From the NCBI GenBank assembly GCA_007131465.1, contig SLQN01000287.1, forward strand, positions 1 to 5,298: a stretch of 5,298 nt of DNA, written 5' to 3'. The notes under the pieces were generated by a model. The model saw only the letters and a list, made by a program, of their open reading frames with translations, ran no database searches and was not told the DNA's origin. The first letter of the stretch is position 1, and each line of letters opens with the position of its first letter. This DNA is from Paracoccaceae bacterium. GTDB lineage: Bacteria > Pseudomonadota > Alphaproteobacteria > Rhodobacterales > Rhodobacteraceae. This document shows, piece after piece, positions 1 to 5,298 of the stretch. The translations under genes and the position numbers were made by a program.

Positions 1-672
1 GAAGTGGCGCGGGCCGAACAGATTTTCCTGTATATCGTGGGCCGGATCAAGGACTTGGTCGCCCAGACCCCGGATGTGCCGCAAGAGGTGCTGGAAGAAC
101 TGTCGGCGCATCGCGATATCTACCGGGCGAATTTCAGCCTGTTCCAGTCCTTGCCCGATGTCTGGGCAATTGACCAGCTTGTGCCCATCGCGCCCTTGCA
201 ACGCCTGAATGAAACGCCCACCCGCCGCGCCGTCTTGTCGGATATCACCTGCGACAGCGACGGCAAGATCGACCAGTTCGTCCTGGGCGACGGGGTGGGC
301 AATGCCCTGCCAGTCCATGAACTGACCGCGGGCGAGCGCTATTTCATCGGCATCTTCCTTGTCGGCGCGTATCAGGAAACGCTGGGCGATCTGCACAACC
401 TGTTTGGCGACACCAATATCGTGACAGTGGATTTCAACGCGGAGGGCGTGCTGGAAATCCAGCACGAGGTCGAAGGCGATACGGTGTCCGAGGTCATGGC
501 TTATGTCGAATATGACCCCAAGCAATGCCTTGACGCCTTCAAGCGCATTGTCGAACGTGGCGTGCAGAACGGCACGCTGAACCCCGCTCAGCGGCGGATG
601 ATGATGGAAACCTACCGCCACGCGCTTGGCGGCTACACCTATTACGAACACGAGGAGCACACTCATGGCTGA
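1..672 (+). CDS. speA: Biosynthetic arginine decarboxylase, C-terminal part (5' end outside window)
   Basis: SpeA is a PLP-dependent enzyme that decarboxylates L-arginine to agmatine, the first step of the arginine route to putrescine. The reading frame is open at the left edge, so the 223 visible residues are the C-terminal third of a protein that is usually about 630 residues long. The GTG at base 4 is an internal codon, not a start. Family signatures are clear. The ITCDSDGKID block (bases 244-273) carries the Cys (codon 250-252) that corresponds to the active-site cysteine of this decarboxylase fold. The block from YFIGIFLVGAYQETLG to HNLFGDTN (bases 340-417) and the terminal GGYTYYEHEE resemble the E. 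coli SpeA C-terminus as I recall it. The PLP-binding barrel lies upstream and is not visible. The stop codon (670-672) lies inside the next gene, an 8-base overlap. Linkage to an agmatinase and two spermidine genes supports a biosynthetic rather than an acid-resistance role. Confidence 0.95.
   Translation, partial: EVARAEQIFLYIVGRIKDLVAQTPDVPQEVLEELSAHRDIYRANFSLFQSLPDVWAIDQLVPIAPLQRLNETPTRRAVLSDITCDSDGKIDQFVLGDGVGNALPVHELTAGERYFIGIFLVGAYQETLGDLHNLFGDTNIVTVDFNAEGVLEIQHEVEGDTVSEVMAYVEYDPKQCLDAFKRIVERGVQNGTLNPAQRRMMMETYRHALGGYTYYEHEEHTHG
652..657 (+). promoter_or_regulatory. Ribosome binding site of the CASDH gene
   Basis: GAGGAG lies 7 bases before the ATG at 665, inside the end of speA. It decides the start: an in-frame ATG at 626 would add 13 residues ahead of the Rossmann strand and has no comparable site. 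Confidence 0.8.
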
Positions 673-1888
673 CACACATGACGTTCTGGTCATCGGCGCG
701 GGCGGCGTGGCTTCGGTCACGCTGCACAAGATGGCGATGAACCCGGACCTGTTTCCCGGCCGCATCGCGGTCGCAAGCCGCACCCTGTCCAAATGCGAGG
801 CGATTGCCGCAGCCGTGAAAAGCCGCACCGGGGTCGAGATCGAGACCTATCAGATCGACGCCGATGATGTGGACCAGACCGTCGCGCTGATCGAGGCCGT
901 CAAGCCCGCGCTGCTGGTCAACCTCGCCCTGCCCTATCAGGATCTCGCCCTGATGGAGGCGTGTCTGCGCACGGGCGTGCATTATCTGGACACCGCCAAT
1001 TACGAGCCGCCGGAGGAAGCGAAATTCGAGTATTCGCACCAGTGGAAGCTGCATGACCAGTTCAGGGAGGCCGGTCTGATGGCCGCGCTGGGCGTGGGGT
1101 TTGATCCTGGCGTGACCTCGATCTTTGCCGCCTATGTGCGCAAGCATCACCTGTCGGGCATCCGGCTGATCGACATTCTGGACTGCAATGGCGGCGATCA
1201 CGGCCATCCGTTTGCCACCAATTTCAACCCCGAAATCAACATCCGCGAAGTCACCGCCGAAGTGAAGCATTGGGAAAATGGCGGCTGGGTCACCAGCCCG
1301 GCCATGTCCACCAAGGTCGAATTCGACTTCGATCAGGTCGGCCCCAAGAACATGTATCTGATGTATCACGAGGAACTTGAAAGCCTCGTGACCCACTTCC
1401 CCGAGATCGAGCGCGCACGCTTCTGGATGACCTTCGGCGACGCCTATATCCAGCATGTGACCGTGTTGCAGAATGTGGGCATGACCTCGATCGAGCCGGT
1501 AGAGTATGAAGGCCACCAGATCATCCCGCTGCAATTTCTGAAAGCCGTGCTGCCCAACCCCGGCGATCTGGGCGAACGCACCAAGGGCAAGACGAATATC
1601 GGCGATATCATCACTGGGCCTGCGCAGGACGGGTCGGGCGAAAAGACCTTCTACATCAACAATATCTGCGACCATGAGGAGTGTTTCCGCGAAGTGGGCA
1701 GCCAAGCCGTCAGCTACACGACCGGCGTGCCCGCCTTCATCGGTGCGGCCCTGATGCTGAAAGGCACATGGTCCGGCGCAGGCGTGTTCAACACCGAACA
1801 GCTAGACCCCGATCCGTTCATGGACCTGCTCGACAAGCACGGCCTGCCCTGGACCCTCACCGAACTGTCGGCCCCGGTCGATTTCTGA
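665..1888 (+). CDS. Carboxynorspermidine/carboxyspermidine dehydrogenase (CASDH), saccharopine dehydrogenase family
   Basis: This 407-residue protein has the usual family length. CASDH condenses a diamine (putrescine or 1,3-diaminopropane) with L-aspartate beta-semialdehyde and reduces the imine with NADPH, giving carboxyspermidine or carboxynorspermidine in the cytosol. Visible features are an N-terminal Rossmann motif (VLVIGAGGVAS, residues 7-17), the NLALPYQDLALMEACL helix entry (86-101), YLDTANYE (107-113), GFDPGVTS (145-152) and a C-terminal TTGVPAFIGAALML segment (352-365), all typical of this branch. The start at 665 is chosen because the Rossmann strand begins at residue 7 and GAGGAG lies 7 bases upstream. 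The gene overlaps speA by 8 bases and its TGA shares one base with the next ATG. Since SpeA and SpeB supply putrescine, the likely physiological product is carboxyspermidine; this is inference from context. A lysine-pathway saccharopine dehydrogenase is the alternative, made unlikely by the adjacent decarboxylase. Confidence 0.95.
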   Translation: MADTHDVLVIGAGGVASVTLHKMAMNPDLFPGRIAVASRTLSKCEAIAAAVKSRTGVEIETYQIDADDVDQTVALIEAVKPALLVNLALPYQDLALMEACLRTGVHYLDTANYEPPEEAKFEYSHQWKLHDQFREAGLMAALGVGFDPGVTSIFAAYVRKHHLSGIRLIDILDCNGGDHGHPFATNFNPEINIREVTAEVKHWENGGWVTSPAMSTKVEFDFDQVGPKNMYLMYHEELESLVTHFPEIERARFWMTFGDAYIQHVTVLQNVGMTSIEPVEYEGHQIIPLQFLKAVLPNPGDLGERTKGKTNIGDIITGPAQDGSGEKTFYINNICDHEECFREVGSQAVSYTTGVPAFIGAALMLKGTWSGAGVFNTEQLDPDPFMDLLDKHGLPWTLTELSAPVDF

Positions 1889-3054
1889 TGGCAATGCAGA
1901 CTTTTGCGGGCGATCCGGGCGCGTTTCGGGGGTTTGACCTGACCCGCGTCCCTTCGCCCTGTTTCGTGGTGGATGAAGCCCGGCTGGAGGCGAACCTGCG
2001 CATCCTCGCCGATATCCAGACGCGGTCGGGCGCGACCGTGCTCTGCGCGCTCAAGGCGTTTTCGATGTGGGACCTCGCGCCGCTGGTCAGCCGCTACCTG
2101 TCGGGTGTCTGCGCCTCGGGCCTGTGGGAGGCGCGGCTGGGGCGTGAACATTACGGCGGGATCGTCGAGACCTATTCGGCAGGCTACAAGGCAGATGAGA
2201 TGGCCGAGATCATCGCGCTGTCGGACCATATCGTGTTCAACACGCCTGCTGCCAAGGACCGTTTCCTGCCCCTGATCCGCGAAAGCGGCAAGGACATGCA
2301 TGTCGGCCTGCGCTTCAACCCCGGCCTTCCGCTGGGCGAGGATGCGAAATATGACCCCGCTGCGCCCGGATCACGCCTTGGAACACCGCTGGAACGGATC
2401 GACAGCGGCGCGCTGGCGGGCGTGGACGGGCTGCACATGCATACGCTGTGCGAACAGGACCTTGGCCCGTTACTGGCGATCTGGGACCATATCGCACCGC
2501 GTATCCGCGCCCTCGCGCCGCATCTGAAATGGATCAATTTCGGCGGCGGCCATCATATCACCCGCGCCGATTATGACCGCGAGGGGCTGATCGCTTTCCT
2601 GCGTCGCGTGAGCGAAGAAACCGGGTTGCATTGCTATCTGGAACCCGGCGAGGCCGTGGCGCTGGATGCGGGCATTCTGGTGGGCGAAGTGCTGGACGTG
2701 GTCGAGAATGACGGCTTGAATGCGATCCTCGATATCTCGGCCACCTGCCACATGCCCGATGTGATCGAGGCCCCCTACCGGCCTGCACTGCTGGGCGAAG
2801 GGGGGGCGGTTCAGGTGCGGCTGGGCGGTCCAAGCTGTCTGGCAGGGGACGTGATCGGGCAGTATGCCTTTGAGGGCACGCCCGAAATCGGCACGCGCCT
2901 CGCCTTCCTCGATCAGGCGCATTATTCGATGGTCAAGACCACGACTTTCAACGGCGTCCGGCTGCCTGCACTTGCGGTCTGGAACAGCCAGACAGACGCG
3001 CTGCGCGTGATCCGCCAGTTCGACTATCAGGACTTCAAGGGACGCCTGTCATGA
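1888..3054 (+). CDS. nspC: Carboxynorspermidine/carboxyspermidine decarboxylase
   Basis: This 388-residue PLP enzyme of the alanine racemase/ornithine decarboxylase fold removes CO2 from carboxyspermidine or carboxynorspermidine to give spermidine or norspermidine. Visible motifs are SPCFVVDE (residues 23-30), CALKAFS (53-59) with the presumed PLP Schiff-base Lys56, GLHMHTLCEQ (181-190), the phosphate-binding INFGGGHH (216-223), LEPGEAV (251-257), ISATCHMPDVIE (283-294) and GGPSCLAGD (313-321), which holds the Cys317/Asp321 pair equivalent to the catalytic Cys region of ornithine decarboxylases. The start at 1888 overlaps the CASDH stop as TGATG and has no clear Shine-Dalgarno, so translation is probably coupled. 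An ATG at 1894 is a possible alternative and would remove two residues. The gene overlaps speB by 4 bases (ATGA). Spermidine rather than norspermidine is the expected product because the operon makes putrescine. Confidence 0.95.
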   Translation: MAMQTFAGDPGAFRGFDLTRVPSPCFVVDEARLEANLRILADIQTRSGATVLCALKAFSMWDLAPLVSRYLSGVCASGLWEARLGREHYGGIVETYSAGYKADEMAEIIALSDHIVFNTPAAKDRFLPLIRESGKDMHVGLRFNPGLPLGEDAKYDPAAPGSRLGTPLERIDSGALAGVDGLHMHTLCEQDLGPLLAIWDHIAPRIRALAPHLKWINFGGGHHITRADYDREGLIAFLRRVSEETGLHCYLEPGEAVALDAGILVGEVLDVVENDGLNAILDISATCHMPDVIEAPYRPALLGEGGAVQVRLGGPSCLAGDVIGQYAFEGTPEIGTRLAFLDQAHYSMVKTTTFNGVRLPALAVWNSQTDALRVIRQFDYQDFKGRLS

Positions 3055-3911
3055 TCTTTCTCAACTCGGAACTGACGCACTCTGAACGCGGCCCGGACGC
3101 GCGCTTCCAGATCGTGCCGATGCCGCTGGAAAAGACCGTGTCCTATGGATCTGGCACAGCGACTGGCCCGGCCGCGCTGATCGAGGCGTCGGACCAGTTG
3201 GAACGCCTCTGGCGCGGGATCGAGCCTTGCGCCGCAGGCATCTACACCACGCCCCCCATTGATTGCGACCAGCCCCTGGACGAGGCTCTGGCAGCGCTTG
3301 CGGCCCGCACCGAAAGCATCGCGCGCACAGGGCAGGTTCCTGTTACCCTGGGCGGAGAGCACAGCCTGACATGGGCCGCCGCACTGGGGGTAAAGCGCGC
3401 CATCGACCGCCCGCTCGGGATTGTCCAGATCGACGCCCATGCCGATCTGCGCCGCGCCTATCAGGGGTTTCGTCACAGCCATGCTTCGGTCATGCAGCTA
3501 CTGGTCGAGGACGAGGGTTGCCGGCTGGCGCAATACGGGGTCCGCGCCCTATCCACCGAGGAAGCCGCGTGTCGGGCGCGCAACGCTGTCGTTTTCATTG
3601 ACGCCGAAGACCTGGTGACAGGCGATATCCACACAATCACCCTGCCCGAGGATTTCCCCGAGGATGTCTATGTCAGTTTCGACGTCGATGGTCTGGACGC
3701 GGCGATCATGCCCGCGACAGGCACGCCGGTTCCCGGGGGGCTGGGCTATTATCAGGCGCTGGCGCTTGTGCGCTCGGCCCTGAAGGGGCGGCGCTGCGTG
3801 GGGCTCGATGTGGTGGAACTCGCACCGATCGAAGGCTGGGACGTGTGGAATTTCACGGCGGCCCAACTGACCTATGCGCTTATGGGCATCGTGATCGAAA
3901 ACGACCCCTGA
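3051..3911 (+). CDS. speB: Agmatinase (ureohydrolase family)
   Basis: This 286-residue protein, of typical agmatinase length, hydrolyses agmatine to putrescine and urea. The binuclear manganese site appears complete: GGEHS (residues 101-105, His104), DAHAD (128-132; Asp128, His130, Asp132) and SFDVDGLD (209-216; Asp211, Asp213). The ADLRRAYQG...SHAS stretch (131-146) is the agmatinase form of the substrate loop and argues against arginase. One variation is visible: Ala217 replaces the proline of the common DxDxxDP signature, and PATGTPVPGG follows. The start at 3051 overlaps the nspC stop by 4 bases, and AAGGGA (3037-3042) lies 8 bases before it. It is the last gene of the unit and links the SpeA product to the diamine used by CASDH. 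Formiminoglutamase or guanidinobutyrase activity cannot be excluded from sequence alone, but the context strongly favours agmatine. Confidence 0.94.
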   Translation: MIFLNSELTHSERGPDARFQIVPMPLEKTVSYGSGTATGPAALIEASDQLERLWRGIEPCAAGIYTTPPIDCDQPLDEALAALAARTESIARTGQVPVTLGGEHSLTWAAALGVKRAIDRPLGIVQIDAHADLRRAYQGFRHSHASVMQLLVEDEGCRLAQYGVRALSTEEAACRARNAVVFIDAEDLVTGDIHTITLPEDFPEDVYVSFDVDGLDAAIMPATGTPVPGGLGYYQALALVRSALKGRRCVGLDVVELAPIEGWDVWNFTAAQLTYALMGIVIENDP

Positions 3912-3934
3912 CGCTGCGCCATGGCTGGCCCGAC

Positions 3935-3980
3935 GGCTCTCACCACCCGGGGGGATTTCTGCCCAGAGCCAGGGGCAGGA
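3935..3980 (+). terminator. Possible weak terminator: two overlapping inverted repeats after speB
   Basis: Two perfect 6-bp inverted repeats overlap 24 bases after the speB stop. GGCTCT (3935-3940) pairs with AGAGCC (3965-3970). CTGCCC (3959-3964) pairs with GGGCAG (3973-3978), extendable by a U-G and a U-A pair to 3957/3980. No T-run follows, so this is not a classical intrinsic terminator. It may stabilise the mRNA 3' end or act with Rho. The call rests on position and pairing only. Confidence 0.3.
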
Positions 3981-4041
3981 CCGGCCGATGCCTGACAGGG
4001 GCGCGGTTCAGACCCCGACCGCTAAATATTGTGTCTAACGC

Positions 4042-4070
4042 GTGACAATGCGGCGCAAGACACCTATAAG
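4042..4070 (+). promoter_or_regulatory. Predicted sigma70-type promoter of gyrB
   Basis: GTGACA (4042-4047, five of six matches to TTGACA) and TATAAG (4065-4070, five of six matches to TATAAT) are separated by the optimal 17 bases. Transcription would start near 4077, giving a leader of about 22 bases before the gyrB ATG. It is the best promoter-like sequence I found in the spacer and indicates that gyrB is transcribed separately from the polyamine operon. Confidence 0.7.
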
Positions 4071-4080
4071 GGCCATAGGT
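4062..4080. repeat. Perfect 6-bp dyad across the gyrB -10 and start site
   Basis: ACCTAT (4062-4067) and ATAGGT (4075-4080) are exact reverse complements separated by 7 bases. The left arm includes the first half of the -10 hexamer and the right arm covers the predicted transcription start. A repressor site or a supercoiling-sensitive structure is possible; chance is also possible. Confidence 0.4.
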
Positions 4081-4084
4081 TATC

Positions 4085-4090
4085 GAGGAA
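4085..4090 (+). promoter_or_regulatory. Ribosome binding site of gyrB
   Basis: GAGGAA lies 8 bases before the ATG at 4099, supporting that start for gyrB. Confidence 0.8.
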
Positions 4091-4098
4091 TTTCCCGC

Positions 4099-5298
4099 AT
4101 GTCTGCTGAAGCCGTGAAGCGCGATGAATACGGCGCCGATTCAATCAAGGTTCTCAAGGGGTTGGATGCCGTGCGCAAACGCCCCGGCATGTATATCGGC
4201 GACACCGACGATGGCTCTGGCCTGCATCATATGGTCTATGAAGTCGTCGATAACGGCATTGACGAGGCGCTGGCGGGTCATGCCGATTTCGTGACGGTCA
4301 CGATCCATGCTGACAGTTCGGTTTCGGTCATGGATAACGGGCGCGGCGTGCCCACCGATATCCACACCGAGGAAGGTGTGTCCGCCGCCGAAGTGATCAT
4401 GACCCAGCTTCATGCGGGCGGCAAGTTCGACCAGAACAGCTACAAGGTGTCGGGGGGCCTGCACGGGGTCGGTGTGTCGGTTGTCAACGCCCTGTCGGAC
4501 TGGCTGGAACTGCGCATCTGGCGCGGGGGCAAGGCGCATTACGCCCGCTTCGAGCGCGGCGAGACGGTGGAGCCCCTGCGCGTCACCGGCGAGGCCGGCG
4601 ACCGGCGCGGCACCGAGGTGCGCTTCCTCGCCTCGCTCACCACCTTCTCGAACCTCGACTACAGCTTCAAGACGCTGGAGGCCCGGCTGCGGGAGCTGGC
4701 CTTCCTCAACTCCGGCGTCCGCATCCGCATCACCGACGAACGCCCCGCCGAGGCGCTGGAGAGCCGACTGTTCTATGAGGGCGGCGTGCGCGAGTTCGTC
4801 CGCTATCTCGACCGCAACAAGCACCCCCTGATCCCCGAGCCGATCTTCATCACCGGTGAACGCGACGGCATCGGCGTCGAGGTCGCGATGTGGTGGAACG
4901 ACGGCTACCACGAGACCGTGCTGCCGTTTACCAACAACATCCCCCAGCGCGACGGCGGCACCCATATGGCGGGTTTCCGCGGCGCGCTGACCCGGACGCT
5001 GACCCGGTACGCGCAGGAAAGCGGGATCGCCAAGAAAGAGAAGGTCAGCTTCACCGGCGACGACGCCCGCGAGGGGCTGACCTGCGTGCTGTCGGTCAAG
5101 GTGCCCGACCCGAAATTCTCCAGCCAGACCAAGGACAAGCTCGTGTCCTCCGAGGTCCGTCCGGCGGTGGAGGGTCTGGTGACCGAACGGCTGGCCGAAT
5201 GGTTCGAGGAAAACCCCCAGCACGCCCGCCAGATCACCGGCAAGATCGTCGAGGCGGCACTGGCCCGCGAGGCCGCCCGCAAGGCCCGCGAACTCACC
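4099..5298 (+). CDS. gyrB: DNA gyrase subunit B, N-terminal 400 residues (3' end outside window)
   Basis: GyrB is the ATPase subunit of DNA gyrase, which with GyrA introduces negative supercoils. The frame stays open to the right edge, so about half of the usual ~805 residues is seen. The GHKL ATPase domain comes first: [11 protein letters not shown] (residues 47-57) with catalytic Glu48 and Asn52, MDNGRGVP (78-85) with Asp79, and the [15 protein letters not shown] lid region (119-133). The transducer domain follows, with [18 protein letters not shown] (276-293) and QTKDKL (343-348), whose Gln343 and Lys345 match the ATP-contacting E. coli Gln335/Lys337. Arg142 aligns with E. coli Arg136, so the usual coumarin contact is kept. 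The start at 4099 follows GAGGAA by 8 bases. Codon use shifts abruptly near base 4500, yet the protein is continuous and intact. It has its own promoter and no recF next to it. ParE is the main alternative; the overall match and residue blocks favour GyrB. Confidence 0.97.
   Translation, partial: MSAEAVKRDEYGADSIKVLKGLDAVRKRPGMYIGDTDDGSGLHHMVYEVVDNGIDEALAGHADFVTVTIHADSSVSVMDNGRGVPTDIHTEEGVSAAEVIMTQLHAGGKFDQNSYKVSGGLHGVGVSVVNALSDWLELRIWRGGKAHYARFERGETVEPLRVTGEAGDRRGTEVRFLASLTTFSNLDYSFKTLEARLRELAFLNSGVRIRITDERPAEALESRLFYEGGVREFVRYLDRNKHPLIPEPIFITGERDGIGVEVAMWWNDGYHETVLPFTNNIPQRDGGTHMAGFRGALTRTLTRYAQESGIAKKEKVSFTGDDAREGLTCVLSVKVPDPKFSSQTKDKLVSSEVRPAVEGLVTERLAEWFEENPQHARQITGKIVEAALAREAARKARELT

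Noticed and set aside
626..664. Upstream ATG giving CASDH 13 extra residues
   Set aside because: The extra residues precede a complete Rossmann start, lie within speA, and lack a ribosome site as good as the one serving base 665.
539..1705. 388-codon minus-strand open frame opposite CASDH
   Set aside because: It is antisense to a gene with clear family motifs, its translation is His/Gly/Asp-rich with no recognisable domain, and long antisense frames are expected in GC-rich coding DNA.
1681..1887. Upstream in-frame ATG giving the decarboxylase 69 extra residues
   Set aside because: The extension is an Arg/His/Pro-rich out-of-frame reading of CASDH. The family N-terminus fits the start at 1888.
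3845..4045. 66-codon plus-strand frame across the speB end and the spacer
   Set aside because: It begins inside speB in another frame, has no ribosome binding site or recognisable motif, and ends next to the gyrB promoter.
4141..5223. 360-codon minus-strand open frame opposite gyrB
   Set aside because: It mirrors the gyrB codons. GyrB is certain on the plus strand, and the antisense translation shows no family features.
1..5298. Defence system, mobile element, CRISPR array or tRNA
   Set aside because: All long stretches are accounted for by polyamine genes and gyrB, and the only spacer, of 187 bases, shows no repeat array, transposon end or tRNA-like fold.

Overview
The window reads as chromosomal DNA of an alphaproteobacterium, most likely of the Rhodobacterales (Roseobacter-like). 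The basis is the high GC content, tight stop-start gene packing and a GyrB sequence that matches that order as I remember it. No database search was possible.

Bases 1-3911 hold a plus-strand polyamine operon, entered in the middle of its first visible gene. In order it contains the C-terminal part of biosynthetic arginine decarboxylase (speA, cut by the left edge), a carboxy(nor)spermidine dehydrogenase (CASDH), a carboxy(nor)spermidine decarboxylase (nspC type) and an agmatinase (speB). Each gene overlaps the next by 8, 1 and 4 bases, so they are almost certainly co-transcribed. Together they give a route from arginine to spermidine: arginine -> agmatine (SpeA) -> putrescine (SpeB) -> carboxyspermidine (CASDH, using aspartate semialdehyde and NADPH) -> spermidine (NspC). 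Spermidine would be made without decarboxylated S-adenosylmethionine.

Bases 3912-4098 form a 187-base spacer. It contains competing hairpin-forming repeats just after speB that may be a weak, U-poor terminator. It also contains a strong sigma70-type promoter (GTGACA, 17 bases, TATAAG) for the next gene, with a perfect 6-bp dyad across the -10 and the predicted start of transcription.

Bases 4099-5298 are the first 400 codons of gyrB (DNA gyrase subunit B), cut by the right edge. Codon use changes sharply at about base 4500. The first 134 codons resemble the polyamine genes, with about 26% A/T-ending codons. The remaining 266 are much more GC-rich, with about 8%. The switch falls right after the most conserved ATP-binding motif, which suggests either homologous recombination or a chimeric assembly.

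I see no mobile element, CRISPR array, RNA gene or defence system. The pathway is known. The points most worth checking are the gyrB mosaic and the gyrB promoter dyad.
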